Of a DNA stretch of 64,000 nucleotides, positions 26,762 through 36,760 are shown in pieces. Positions within the stretch are counted from its first letter, which is position 1, and every line of letters starts with the position of its first letter. Source of the DNA: Bordetella genomosp. 8 (GTDB taxonomy: Bacteria > Pseudomonadota > Gammaproteobacteria > Burkholderiales > Burkholderiaceae_B); the NCBI RefSeq assembly GCF_002119685.1, contig NZ_CP021108.1:4588001-4652000 (forward strand), in the 5' to 3' direction. The notes beneath the pieces were generated by a model. The model did no database searches. It was not told the DNA's origin and was given only the letters and a program-made list of their open reading frames with translations. The translations under genes were made by a program, and so were the position numbers.

Positions 26762-27298
26762 ATGGCTGAGCAAATGATCCCCTTCCCTGCCTGGCGCCGT
26801 GCCGCCCTGCTGCTGGCGCCCTTGCTGGCGGCGCTCGCGGGCTGCGCCGACATGGCCGCCAAGACGCCGCCGAACTCGCCCCTCAACCAGGTCGTCGCCC
26901 AGTACGGCAATCCCAACTTCATCTGCCCCCTGCCAAATGGGGGACAGCGTGTCATCTGGACCCAGCAGCCGCTGGGCCAGTTCGCCTGGGGCGGCAACGT
27001 CGGTCCCGACGGACGCATCGACCGCGTGGAACGCCTGTTGACGGACCGCCATTTCGCCGCGCTGTCGGAGGGCGACTGGCCCGCCAACCGGGTGCTGTGC
27101 GAATTCGGCCCGCCCGCCATCGTCGACGAAGTGGGCCTGCCCAGCGTGCGCCAGGTCGTATGGTCGTATCGCTACCGCGAGAACGACTCCTGGAACTCCC
27201 TGATGTACGTGTACATGGGGCGCAACGGCGACCGCGTCACCCGGCATCATCCGGGGCCGGATCCCATGTACGACCAGGAATGGGAGTTCGTGCGGTAA
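26762..27298 (+). CDS. small outer-membrane-type lipoprotein, unknown function
   Basis: A 178-residue protein. A hydrophobic stretch ends in the lipobox LAGC with cysteine at residue 22 (start at 26762; ATG 26774 is an alternative). The mature part has the pattern LNQVVAQYGNPNFICPLPNGG followed by VIWTQQPLGQ, resembling the small SmpA/OmlA-like fold repeated twice (a second copy around NRVLCEFGPPAIVDEVG). That resemblance is weak and based on the xYGxP turn. A sigma-70 promoter lies upstream. It is divergent from rpsO and convergent with pssA. Function unknown; envelope maintenance would be a guess. Confidence 0.85.
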   Translation: MAEQMIPFPAWRRAALLLAPLLAALAGCADMAAKTPPNSPLNQVVAQYGNPNFICPLPNGGQRVIWTQQPLGQFAWGGNVGPDGRIDRVERLLTDRHFAALSEGDWPANRVLCEFGPPAIVDEVGLPSVRQVVWSYRYRENDSWNSLMYVYMGRNGDRVTRHHPGPDPMYDQEWEFVR

Positions 27299-27342
27299 TC
27301 GCACGGACGGGGGGCAGGCCGTGGAAGGGCCCGCCCGCGCGG

Positions 27343-28119
27343 CTATTCCGAACCGCCGCGCATCCGGTTGCGCTGCCAGCGGCGCGCGCGGTTCCAGCGC
27401 CAGGCCAGGATGAACCAGCCGGATATCCCGTAGACCACGAAAAGGCCGAACAGGACCACGGGTGGATCGCTGGACACGAATACGAAGGCCGCCACCACCA
27501 GCAGGATCACCCAGAACGGCACGCTGCGGCCCAGGGCGAAGCTCTTGCCGCTGTAGAACGGCGCGTTGGTGACCATCGCGATGCCGGCGTACATGGTGAC
27601 GCAGAACGCCGTCCAGGCCATGAAGGAATCATGGATGGGCAGCTTGTTGTCCACCGCCAGCCAGACATAGCCGGCCACCAGGGCGGCCGCCGACGGACTG
27701 GGCAGGCCCTGGAAAAAACGCTTGTCGACCACGCCGATATTGGTGTTGAACCGCGCCAGCCGCAACGCGGCGCCGGCCACGTAGACGAAGGCGGCCAGCC
27801 AACCCCAGCGGCCCAGTTCATTGAGCATCCATTCGTACATCACCAGCGCGGGCGCCACGCCGAAGGACGTCATGTCGGACAGCGAGTCATACTGCTCGCC
27901 GAACGCCGATTGGGTATTGGTCAGACGCGCGACCCGGCCGTCCATGCCATCCAGCACCATGGCCGCGAAGATCGCGATCGCCGCGGCCTCGAACTGGTTG
28001 TTCATGGCCTGCACCACGGCGTAGAAGCCGGCGAACAGGGCCGCCGTGGTGAACGCGTTGGGCAACAGGTAAATGCTGCGGTGGCGGTTCTCGGAATCGC
28101 GCATCGACAATCTAGGCAT
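27343..28119 (-). CDS. pssA: CDP-diacylglycerol-serine O-phosphatidyltransferase (phosphatidylserine synthase)
   Basis: A 258-residue membrane enzyme that transfers phosphatidyl groups to serine. The CDP-alcohol phosphotransferase motif D-G-x2-A-R-x8-G-x3-D-x3-D is complete: DGRVAR, then [10 protein letters not shown]. About six to seven hydrophobic helices are seen, and the C-terminus is basic ([10 protein letters not shown]). The ATG at 28119 overlaps the psd stop by eight bases, so translational coupling is likely. A further ATG at 28104 is also possible. It supplies the substrate for Psd, the neighbouring gene. Confidence 0.93.
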   Translation of the reverse strand: MPRLSMRDSENRHRSIYLLPNAFTTAALFAGFYAVVQAMNNQFEAAAIAIFAAMVLDGMDGRVARLTNTQSAFGEQYDSLSDMTSFGVAPALVMYEWMLNELGRWGWLAAFVYVAGAALRLARFNTNIGVVDKRFFQGLPSPSAAALVAGYVWLAVDNKLPIHDSFMAWTAFCVTMYAGIAMVTNAPFYSGKSFALGRSVPFWVILLVVAAFVFVSSDPPVVLFGLFVVYGISGWFILAWRWNRARRWQRNRMRGGSE

Positions 28120-28783
28120 GAGTGGTTCCGTCGGTTGCGGGCAAGTCCGCCAGCACGGAGCTGGTCGCGCTGACCTTATCCCCCAGCGCGACCCGCGGCC
28201 GGGCGGCCGGCGGCAGGTAAACGTCGACACGCGACCCGAAACGGATGAACCCGTAGCGCTGGCCGCGCACCAGCGTCTCGTTTTTCCTGGCGTAGCAAAG
28301 TATGCGCTTGGCCACCAGGCCGGCCACCTGGACGGCGGTGACGACGTGCCCGGCGGGCGTGCGCAGCACCATGGCGTTGCGTTCGTTTTCCAGCGACGCC
28401 TTGTCCAGCGCCGCGTTGAAGAATTTGCCGGGGAAGTACTGCACGTCCAGCACCTGGCCGTCGACCGGCACCCGGTTGGAATGGACGTTGAAGACGTTCA
28501 TGAAGACGCTGATCTTCAGCGCGTCGCGGTCGGCATAGGGATCGCGCACCGTCTCCACGGCGACCACGCGGCCGTCGGCCGGCGACAGCACGGCGGAGGG
28601 CGAATCGGGCGCCATCCGCGGCGGATCGCGGAAGAACTGCAGGACGAACAGCGCGATGATCCAGAAAATGATGGATACCGCGGGCGACCATAGGGTGACG
28701 AGTATCGCCACGACCACCGATCCGGCGAGGAACGGCCAGCCCTCTCGGGCAATGATGGGATGGGGATAAGGGGGTTTATTCAT
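28112..28783 (-). CDS. psd: phosphatidylserine decarboxylase proenzyme, short (archaeal-type) form
   Basis: A 223-residue proenzyme converting phosphatidylserine to phosphatidylethanolamine. Two hydrophobic helices lie at about residues 15-50. The processing site is RFGSRVD near the C-terminus, where the serine becomes the pyruvoyl cofactor; the glycine-serine pair is intact. Conserved SPADGRVV and [10 protein letters not shown] segments are present. The length is of the short form that lacks the longer N-terminal region of the E. coli enzyme. It lies 199 bases past ilvC, beyond that gene's terminator, and overlaps pssA. Confidence 0.94.
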   Translation of the reverse strand: MNKPPYPHPIIAREGWPFLAGSVVVAILVTLWSPAVSIIFWIIALFVLQFFRDPPRMAPDSPSAVLSPADGRVVAVETVRDPYADRDALKISVFMNVFNVHSNRVPVDGQVLDVQYFPGKFFNAALDKASLENERNAMVLRTPAGHVVTAVQVAGLVAKRILCYARKNETLVRGQRYGFIRFGSRVDVYLPPAARPRVALGDKVSATSSVLADLPATDGTTHA

Positions 28784-28915
28784 CGTAGGCGAAGGTTAAC
28801 CGATATGGCCCCGTTAGTGCCCGCGTGGCGGCGCCGATCGCTGCGAGTATGCGACAAAAAGGGCATTCCACACACCGCTCCCGGCGGCTTCGGCCGGCGC
28901 AACCGCGAACCATAC

Positions 28916-28945
28916 GAAAAAGCGGCATGCCTGGGCATGCCGCTT
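28916..28945 (-). terminator. Rho-independent terminator after ilvC
   Basis: Twelve-base perfect arms AAGCGGCATGCC (28920-28931) and GGCATGCCGCTT (28934-28945) enclose a two-base centre. On the minus strand the stem runs into TTTTTC. It begins 38 bases after the ilvC stop and separates ilvIHC from psd-pssA. Confidence 0.92.
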
Positions 28946-28982
28946 GAGCAATCCGCATACCCGGGCGGGCCGGGCGGCGCGA

Positions 28983-30023
<1,041 letters not shown>

Positions 30024-30066
30024 TCAGTAATGAATAAACAGATGATGATCGATCGGCCGAGGCCGG

Positions 30067-30558
30067 TCATAGCTTCAGCACGCGTTCCCCGCGACCGATC
30101 CCCGAAACCCCGGTACGTACGGTTTCCAGGATCGCGCTGCGATCCAGCGCCTCGATAAAGGCCGAGATCTTCTCCTGCACACCGGTCAGTTCGATGGTGT
30201 ACGACTTGTCGGTTACGTCGATGATGCGCCCGCGGAAGATATCCGCCATGCGCTTCATTTCCTCGCGCTCCTTCCCGACCGCGCGCACCTTCACGAGCAT
30301 CAGCTCGCGTTCGATATGCGCCCCTTCGGTCAGGTCCACCACCTTGACCACGTCGACCAGACGGTTCAAGTGCTTGGTGATCTGCTCGATGACTTCGTCG
30401 GACCCGGTGGTGACGATGGTCATGCGCGACAGCGTGGCGTCTTCCGTAGGCGCCACGGTCAGCGTTTCAATGTTGTAGCCGCGGGCGGAAAACAGGCCCA
30501 CCACGCGCGACAGCGCGCCCGGCTCGTTCTCCAGCAAAACCGAAATCACGTGTTTCAT
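30067..30558 (-). CDS. ilvH: acetolactate synthase small (regulatory) subunit
   Basis: A 163-residue regulatory subunit, the length of IlvH. It begins MKHVISVLLENEPGALSRVVGLFSARG, an ACT domain that binds valine for feedback inhibition. A second C-terminal domain (LMLVKVRAVG onward) completes the fold. It starts nine bases after the ilvI stop, so the two subunits are translated together. It activates the catalytic subunit and confers valine sensitivity in the family. Confidence 0.97.
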   Translation of the reverse strand: MKHVISVLLENEPGALSRVVGLFSARGYNIETLTVAPTEDATLSRMTIVTTGSDEVIEQITKHLNRLVDVVKVVDLTEGAHIERELMLVKVRAVGKEREEMKRMADIFRGRIIDVTDKSYTIELTGVQEKISAFIEALDRSAILETVRTGVSGIGRGERVLKL

Positions 30559-30567
30559 GTCGCCCCC

Positions 30568-32277
30568 TTACAGATCCTCGGAACCCAGCAGCATTTCGGT
30601 CAGGCCGCGGCCGGCCTTGACCATCGGCCACACGTTTTCCGCACGGTCCGTAATGAAGTCCAGGAACACCAGGCGGTCCTTGTGCTTGCGGAAGGCTTCG
30701 CGCAGCGCCGGCTCGACGTCGGCGGGGCTTTCGATGCGCAGGCCCACGTGCCCGTAGGCTTCGGCCACCTTGACGAAATCAGGCAGCGAATCCATGTAGG
30801 ACTCGGAATAGCGCGAGCCGTAGTCGATCTGCTGCCACTGCCGCACCATGCCCAGGAAACGATTGTTCAGGCAAATGATCTTGGGCGTCAGATGGTATTG
30901 ATGGCAGGTCGACAGCTCCTGGATATTCATCTGGATGGACGCCTCGCCGGTGATCACGGCCACGTCCTGCCCGGGGTTGGCCATCTGCACGCCCATGGCG
31001 TACGGCAAGCCCACGCCCATGGTGCCCAGGCCGCCGGAATTGATCCAGCGGCGCGGCTGGCCGAAGCGGTAGTACTGCGCGGCCCACATCTGGTGCTGGC
31101 CCACGTCGGAGGTGACGAAGGCGTTGCCGCCAGTCACTTCCCACAGCTTCTCGACCACGAACTGCGGCTTGATGACGCTGGTGGAATTGGCGAACTTCAG
31201 GCATTCCTTGCCGCGCCATTCCTGCACCTGCTGCCACCACTTTTCCAACGAAGGCGGCTTGGCCTCGGCCACGCGCAGCTGCGCCAGCATCTCGATCAGC
31301 ACGTCCTTGACGTTGCCGACGATGGGCACGTCCACGCGCACGCGCTTGGAGATCGACGACGGATCGATATCGACGTGGATGATCTTGCGGGGATTCTGCG
31401 CGAAATGCTTCGGGTTGCCGATGACGCGGTCGTCGAAGCGCGCGCCGATGGCCAGCAGCACGTCGCAGTGCTGCATCGCCATATTGGCTTCGTAGGTGCC
31501 GTGCATGCCGGGCATGCCCAGGAAGGCCGGATGATCGGCGGGCAGCGAACCCAGGCCCATCAGGGTGTTGGTGCAGGGCGCGCCCAGCAGGTCCACCACC
31601 GCGCGCAGCTCGGCCGCGGCGTCCGACAGGATGACGCCCCCACCGGTGTAGATCATGGGGCGTTCGGCCGCCAGCAGCATCTGCACGGCTTTCTTGATCT
31701 GGCCCTGGTGCCCCTTGTTGACGGGGGCGTAGGAGCGCATCGTGATCTCGCCCTTGGGCGGCACGTACTTGCACGGCGCCAGCGTAATATCTTTCGGAAT
31801 ATCCACCAGCACGGGGCCGGGACGGCCGGTGCGCGCGATGTAGAAGGCGCGGCGCATCGTATCGGCCAGGTCCTTGACGTCGCGCACCAGGAAGTTGTGC
31901 TTGACGCAGGGCCGGGTGATGCCGACCGTGTCGCATTCCTGGAAGGCGTCCTCGCCGATGGCGGCGGTGGGCACCTGTCCACTGATGATGACCATCGGAA
32001 TGGAGTCCATGTACGCGGTGGCGATACCGGTCACGGCATTGGTGACGCCGGGGCCGCTGGTGACGATGCACACGCCCACCTTGTTCGACGAACGCGAATA
32101 GGCATCGGCGGCATGCACGGCGGCCTGCTCGTGGCGTACCAGGATGTGCTGGAACTTGTCCTGCTTGAAGATTGCGTCGTAGATGTAGAGCACCGCGCCG
32201 CCAGGATAGCCAAAGACGTGTTCCACGCCCTCATCGGCCAGGCAGCGCACGACGATGTCGGCGCCATTGAGTTCCAT
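30568..32277 (-). CDS. ilvI: acetolactate synthase large (catalytic) subunit
   Basis: A 569-residue thiamine diphosphate enzyme making acetolactate or acetohydroxybutyrate. The N-terminal FGYPGGAVLYIYDA with the catalytic-glutamate segment (RHEQAAVHAADAYSR) is conserved. The central FAD-type domain and the C-terminal cofactor motif follow; the usual GDG is TGEASIQMN, ending in CLNN. A start with AAAGGAACG upstream is clear. It opens the ilvI-ilvH-ilvC operon. The name ilvB would be equally defensible. Confidence 0.96.
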   Translation of the reverse strand: MELNGADIVVRCLADEGVEHVFGYPGGAVLYIYDAIFKQDKFQHILVRHEQAAVHAADAYSRSSNKVGVCIVTSGPGVTNAVTGIATAYMDSIPMVIISGQVPTAAIGEDAFQECDTVGITRPCVKHNFLVRDVKDLADTMRRAFYIARTGRPGPVLVDIPKDITLAPCKYVPPKGEITMRSYAPVNKGHQGQIKKAVQMLLAAERPMIYTGGGVILSDAAAELRAVVDLLGAPCTNTLMGLGSLPADHPAFLGMPGMHGTYEANMAMQHCDVLLAIGARFDDRVIGNPKHFAQNPRKIIHVDIDPSSISKRVRVDVPIVGNVKDVLIEMLAQLRVAEAKPPSLEKWWQQVQEWRGKECLKFANSTSVIKPQFVVEKLWEVTGGNAFVTSDVGQHQMWAAQYYRFGQPRRWINSGGLGTMGVGLPYAMGVQMANPGQDVAVITGEASIQMNIQELSTCHQYHLTPKIICLNNRFLGMVRQWQQIDYGSRYSESYMDSLPDFVKVAEAYGHVGLRIESPADVEPALREAFRKHKDRLVFLDFITDRAENVWPMVKAGRGLTEMLLGSEDL

Positions 32278-32839
32278 ATTGTCGTTCCTTTCAGTGTTCC
32301 GGCCCTGCGATCAGGAGTGCGGCGCCGTCATATCCGGGGATATTCGGCTGCTGAACCCGATACCGGCCCCGACAACACGACCCGGCGCTTCGCGATTCAC
32401 GGAATCGCTCCACCCGGATGCCTTGCCGATCCGGCACGCGTCCATCCAGTACGCAGTGCATAGCGCCCCCATGGGCGCCGGAGATCGAAATGGAAGCCCT
32501 TGACTACGCGCTTGTGGCACGGCCAAACGGCAGGGTACTGCTGGCGCATCGAAACCGGTCGGTAGACCGGGAAACTGGCAAACCATTCCCCCCGGCCCTG
32601 GATGACGGGACGGCGGGAACCGGTGAATTTACCGTGTTTAAGGGTTTACTAGCAAATCAGACGGAGTTACGGAACGGGGATGTATTCCACGCGTCGGTTT
32701 CCCGCCACATCGGAACGGCCCTGGACCTGGCCCAGACCGGATGGGCTCCTGGCCGGCACGGGTGGCGGGCGGCAAATAATCGGGGACTCTCTATACTTGC
32801 CACCTAACCCTGTCCCCATTCGTCCCCAAGCCGCCATCC
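32278..32839. other. 562-base gap between divergent ilvI and FUSC genes
   Basis: No convincing gene was found. An open frame on the plus strand (32418-32807) has no family resemblance and looks like chance. On the minus side no short peptide rich in isoleucine, valine or leucine is visible, so classical leader-peptide attenuation of ilvI is not supported. A TATACT (32792-32797) may be a -10 element for the FUSC gene. The length suggests a long ilvI leader or promoter region. Confidence 0.5.
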
Positions 32840-35056
32840 ATGGACTTGCGCATCGCGAATCTCCGCCGCTTCATCTACAGCCATTATTTCTTTGGAGGCG
32901 TGCGTCAGGGGGTAGGCATGCTGCTGCCCGTCCTGATCCTGGGCGTGGTCTTCGGCGAATACACCCTGGGGCTGGTGGCCACCTTCGGCGCCCAGTGCGT
33001 GGCGATCATCGACCAGCCGGGCGGCCCGCAGCAGCACCGGACCAACGAGATGCTGGGCGGCGCCATACTGGCCACGCTGACGGTCTGCATCACCGGCTTC
33101 GCTTCCACCAACCGGCTGGCCCTGTGGCTGGTGGTCATCGCCCAGTGCTTCTTCTATTCGCTGTTCACGGTCTTCGGCAAGCGCGGCGGCCTGATCGGCT
33201 TCGCCGGCCTGCTCGTCATGGCCTTGACCATGCACTCCCCGCTGCCGCCGGACCAGGTGCTGCTGCACGCGGCCGGCACCCTGGGCGGCGCCCTCTTCTA
33301 CCTGGCCTTCAGCCTGGGCTTCAGCCGCCTGTTCTGGCTGCGCGAAGAGCAGCAGGCCATGTCCGTGGCGCTATTCGCGACGGCGGACTACGTGGCCGCG
33401 CGCGCCTCGTTCTACGACGAAGCCGATGACCTGGAGGACTCCTACCGCACGCTGATCCAGCGCCAGTCCACCATGACGGAGAAACACCAGGCGGCGCGCG
33501 ACGTGGTGCTGCGCGCCCTGCCGCGCGGCAAGGGCTGGGGCGACGCGCGGCGCGTGATGATCTTCAATATGTTCGTCGACATGCTGCAGCTGGTCGACAC
33601 GCTGTTCGCCACCCATACCGACTATGCCACGCTGCGCCGCGCCCTGACGGGCAACGACGTGCTGCTGTTCATGCGCGATTCGCTGCTGAAGATGTCGCTG
33701 AACCTGGACCGCATCGCCCTGGGCATTTCGCAGGGACGCCCGGTGCGGCGGCGCACCAGCATCAAGGCCGAACTGCGCGCGATCGAGTACGAAATCGACC
33801 AGCTCAAGCAGCAGGGCCTGGCCGAGCGCGAGCCTGAAATCTACGCCCTGGTCATCCAGATCCAGCGCCGCCTGCGCAATGCCTCGCGCATCGTCGAACG
33901 CCTGGCCGACCATACGCTGGGCGGGCCGGACGCCAAGCCCACCAGCGCCCTGCGCATCGACAAATCCCTGACGCGCTTCATGACGCGGCAGGAATTCCGC
34001 TTCGGCATGATCACCAGCAATCTGCGCATGGATTCGCCGAATTTCCGCTATGCCCTGCGGGTCACGCTGGCCGCCGCCCTGGCGATGACGGTCAGCGAAC
34101 TATGGGTATCGGAGACATTCTCCGCGCATAACTATTGGATCATGCTGACCATCGTGATCATCATGAAGCCGGGGTTCGCACTGACGCGCCAGCGCAATGG
34201 CTGGCGGCTGGGCGGCACGCTGATCGGCTGCGTGATGGCCCTGATCCTGCTCAATGTGACCAGCAGCCCGGAAATATTGTTCGCCGCCCTGCTGGCCGCC
34301 TGCATCATGGGCAACAGCCTGGTGCAGCTGAACTACATGGCCAGCGCGATTTTCAATACCCTGTTCGTGGTGCTGGTGTTCCACTTCGTGTCGCCGGGCA
34401 CCGTATCCATGAACGTGATCGGCGAACGGGCGCTGGACACCTTGATCGGCTGCGCCCTGTCGCTGGCCTGCAGCTACGCCTTTCCCTGGTGGGAAGCGCG
34501 CTTCCTGCCGCCGCTGGCGCGCGCGGCGATCAAGGCCAACCGCGAATACCTGCGCACTGGGCTGCAGTACGCCGGCGTGATGCGGCAGAAGCAGGCCCGC
34601 CGCGAAACTCCCGACCAGGCCCAGGGCCCGGTGCCCGAGCCGCCCGCCACGCAGACCGAGATCGATGCCGATCTGAACTGGCGCCTGGCCCGCAAGAACG
34701 TGCACGTGGCCTTCAGCAACTTCGCCGAGGCCTTCTACCGCATGATGAGCGAGCCGCAATCGCGGCAGCAGTTCGTGCCGGAGATGAACAACCTGCTTAT
34801 CCAGAACCACATCCTGGCCTCGCAAACCACGGCCGCCGTGCCGACGCTGGCCACGCTGAGCCAGGAACCGCCGCCTTCGGTGAATGACACGCTGGAAGCG
34901 GTCATCGTCATGCTGGATCCCGCCCACCCGCCCGTGCCGCCGCTGCCAGAGCAGGTGGACACCCAGGGCGAGCTGGCATCGCTGGCCTACCCGTTGAAGC
35001 TGATGGTGCGCGCCGGGCAGATGATCCGCCAGGAAAGCACGGCGTTGGATGGCTGA
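32840..35056 (+). CDS. FUSC-family inner-membrane transporter (YccS-like)
   Basis: A 738-residue membrane protein with the two-block layout of aromatic-acid exporters and YccS/YhfK. About five to six helices (residues 20-190) are followed by a long cytoplasmic helical region, then a second helical block (about 405-560) starting FRYALRVTLAAALAMTVSEL, with TIVIIMKPGFALTRQRNGWRLGGTLIG typical of FUSC. A soluble C-terminal tail of about 175 residues ends the protein. The substrate is unknown; family members export aromatic acids. It stands alone, divergent from ilvI and convergent with yaaA. Confidence 0.9.
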   Translation: MDLRIANLRRFIYSHYFFGGVRQGVGMLLPVLILGVVFGEYTLGLVATFGAQCVAIIDQPGGPQQHRTNEMLGGAILATLTVCITGFASTNRLALWLVVIAQCFFYSLFTVFGKRGGLIGFAGLLVMALTMHSPLPPDQVLLHAAGTLGGALFYLAFSLGFSRLFWLREEQQAMSVALFATADYVAARASFYDEADDLEDSYRTLIQRQSTMTEKHQAARDVVLRALPRGKGWGDARRVMIFNMFVDMLQLVDTLFATHTDYATLRRALTGNDVLLFMRDSLLKMSLNLDRIALGISQGRPVRRRTSIKAELRAIEYEIDQLKQQGLAEREPEIYALVIQIQRRLRNASRIVERLADHTLGGPDAKPTSALRIDKSLTRFMTRQEFRFGMITSNLRMDSPNFRYALRVTLAAALAMTVSELWVSETFSAHNYWIMLTIVIIMKPGFALTRQRNGWRLGGTLIGCVMALILLNVTSSPEILFAALLAACIMGNSLVQLNYMASAIFNTLFVVLVFHFVSPGTVSMNVIGERALDTLIGCALSLACSYAFPWWEARFLPPLARAAIKANREYLRTGLQYAGVMRQKQARRETPDQAQGPVPEPPATQTEIDADLNWRLARKNVHVAFSNFAEAFYRMMSEPQSRQQFVPEMNNLLIQNHILASQTTAAVPTLATLSQEPPPSVNDTLEAVIVMLDPAHPPVPPLPEQVDTQGELASLAYPLKLMVRAGQMIRQESTALDG

Positions 35057-35068
35057 GGCCTATATCCT

Positions 35069-35842
35069 TCAGGCCAGCTTGCGGCGGAACACCAGCTTGT
35101 CCGGCGTCGATACCGAAGCGTCGTAGGCATAGCCTTCGGCATCGAAGCCCTGCAGGCGTTCCGGCGTGGCAGCCTTGTGCTGGATGGCATAGCGCGCCAT
35201 CAGCCCGCGCGCGCGCTTGGCGTTGAAGCTGATGATCTTGTAGGCGCCGTTCTTCCAATCCTGGAACACGCACTGGACCACGCGGGCCTTCAAGGCTTTC
35301 AGGTCGACCGCCTTGAAATATTCCTCGGACGCCAGGTTGATGACGATGGGCTTCCTGCCGCCTTCCAGGCGTTCGTTCAGGTACTCGGCGATCTCGGAAC
35401 CCCAGAACTCATACAGGTTCCTGCCGCGCGGCGTTTCCAGGCGCGTGCCCATTTCCAGCCGGTAGGGCTGCATCAGGTCCAGCGGCCGCAGCACGCCGTA
35501 CAGGCCGCTGAGTATCGCGATATGTTCCTGGGCCCATTCAAGCTGCGTCGGACTGAGCGTGGGGGCCTGCAGGCCTTCATAGACATCGCCGTTGAAGGCC
35601 AGGATCGCCGGACGGGCGTTCTGCTGCGTGAAGGTCGGCTTCCACGCCGCGTAGCGCTTCGCGTTCAGCTCGGACAGCGCCGGGCTCAGATCCATCAGCT
35701 CGGCGATGTCTTCGGCGCTTTTTTTCTTCAGCACCTTGATGAGGGCGGCCGCCTGGTCGACGAAAAGCGGCTGGGTATGCAGATCCACGCCCAGGGGCGA
35801 GTCGTAGTCCAGCTTCTTGGCGGGAGACAGCAGAAACAGCAT
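35069..35842 (-). CDS. yaaA: YaaA family peroxide-stress protein (DUF328)
   Basis: A 257-residue protein of the expected length. It begins MLFLLSPAKKLDYDSP, the family hallmark, and later has VYEGLQAP, the LSGLYGVLRPLDLMQPYRLEMG block and a C-terminal NAKRARGLMARY. In E. coli YaaA lowers free iron and limits hydroxyl-radical damage under peroxide stress; DNA binding has been described for the fold. The start ATG at 35842 was taken because it gives the conserved N-terminus. It follows the 3-hydroxybutyrate dehydrogenase gene by 35 bases on the same strand. Confidence 0.95.
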   Translation of the reverse strand: MLFLLSPAKKLDYDSPLGVDLHTQPLFVDQAAALIKVLKKKSAEDIAELMDLSPALSELNAKRYAAWKPTFTQQNARPAILAFNGDVYEGLQAPTLSPTQLEWAQEHIAILSGLYGVLRPLDLMQPYRLEMGTRLETPRGRNLYEFWGSEIAEYLNERLEGGRKPIVINLASEEYFKAVDLKALKARVVQCVFQDWKNGAYKIISFNAKRARGLMARYAIQHKAATPERLQGFDAEGYAYDASVSTPDKLVFRRKLA

Positions 35843-35877
35843 GTTCGAAGGTGTCCTTGATGTATGGGAAGTGTTCT

Positions 35878-36660
35878 TCAGCGCGCCGTCCAACCGCCAT
35901 CGACCGAAATCGACGCGCCGGTGACCTGTTCGGCTGCCGGCGAGCACAGGTACACCGCCGTGCCGCCCAGTTGCTCCGGCGTCACGAACTGCAGCGACGG
36001 CTGCTTTTCGCCCAGCAGTTCGCGCGCGGCGGCTTCCTGGTCCACGCCGTCCTTGGCCGCGATGGCGGTGATCTGCTTTTCCACCAGGGCCGTGCGCACC
36101 CACCCCGGGCAGATCGCATTGGCGGTAACGCCCAGGCCGGCGGTCTCCAGCGCGGTGACCTTGGTCAGGCCGATCACCCCGTGCTTGGCGGCGACGTAGG
36201 CCGACTTGCTGGCCGAGCCGACCAGGCCATGCGCCGACGCGATATTGATGATGCGGCCCCATTTCTGCTTCTTCATATGGGGCAGCGCGGCCGCCGTGCC
36301 ATGGAACACGGCCGACAGATTGAGGGCGATGATGGCATCCCACTTTTCCGGCGGGAAGTTTTCGATCAGGTCGGTATGCTGGATGCCGGCGTTGTTCACC
36401 AGGATGTCGATGCGGCCGTAGGCCGATACGGCGTTTTCCACCAGTTGGCGGACCGCGGCGCCCTTGCTCAGGTCGGCGCCGTCGTAGGTCGCCTTGACGC
36501 CATGCGCCAGCGCCAGGCCAGCCCGGGTCTTCTCGATTTCCGCCGGATCGCCGAAGCCATTCAGCACGATGTCCGCCCCCTGCGCCGCGAGCGCCGTGGC
36601 GATACCCAGGCCGATGCCGCTGGTGGATCCAGTGACGACGGCGACTTTACCTTTCAGCAT
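35878..36660 (-). CDS. 3-hydroxybutyrate dehydrogenase
   Basis: A 260-residue classical SDR that oxidises D-3-hydroxybutyrate to acetoacetate with NAD. TGSTSGIGLGIA (residues 10-21) is the cofactor motif, NNAG is intact, and the active-site serine and Y-x3-K (SAYVAAKHG) are present. The segment ENFPPEKWDAIIALNLSAVFH, with Q in GIQHTD and the C-terminal VTGASISVDGGWTAR, matches bacterial BdhA closely. It may recycle polyhydroxybutyrate products. It shares its strand with yaaA and is preceded by short GC-rich tandem repeats. Confidence 0.92.
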   Translation of the reverse strand: MLKGKVAVVTGSTSGIGLGIATALAAQGADIVLNGFGDPAEIEKTRAGLALAHGVKATYDGADLSKGAAVRQLVENAVSAYGRIDILVNNAGIQHTDLIENFPPEKWDAIIALNLSAVFHGTAAALPHMKKQKWGRIINIASAHGLVGSASKSAYVAAKHGVIGLTKVTALETAGLGVTANAICPGWVRTALVEKQITAIAAKDGVDQEAAARELLGEKQPSLQFVTPEQLGGTAVYLCSPAAEQVTGASISVDGGWTAR

Positions 36661-36704
36661 GACGATGCTCCTTTGCGGCAGGAATCGAGGATGGACGGAT
36701 GATG

Positions 36705-36760
36705 GCGCCCGGTCAGGGACGCCCCGGTCAGGGACGCCCGGTCAGGAAGGCCTGGTCAGG
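36705..36760. repeat. short GC-rich tandem repeat, about 15 bp x 4
   Basis: Four degenerating copies of a GCCCGGTCAGGGAC-type unit run from 36705 to 36760 (16, 15, 14 and 11 bases). They sit between the antiporter stop and the 3-hydroxybutyrate dehydrogenase start and overlap the last codons of the antiporter gene. They may alter spacing or read-through between the genes. Confidence 0.8.

Noticed and set aside
30316..32463. 715-residue plus-strand open frame opposite ilvI/ilvH
   Set aside because: Antisense to clear ilvI and ilvH genes, histidine-rich as expected from the opposite frame, no family.
32418..32807. 129-residue open frame in the ilvI-FUSC gap
   Set aside because: No recognisable domain, poor ribosome site and low-complexity basic start; treated as chance.
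32278..32839. ilv leader peptide attenuator
   Set aside because: No short minus-strand peptide rich in Ile, Val or Leu and no terminator hairpin found before ilvI.
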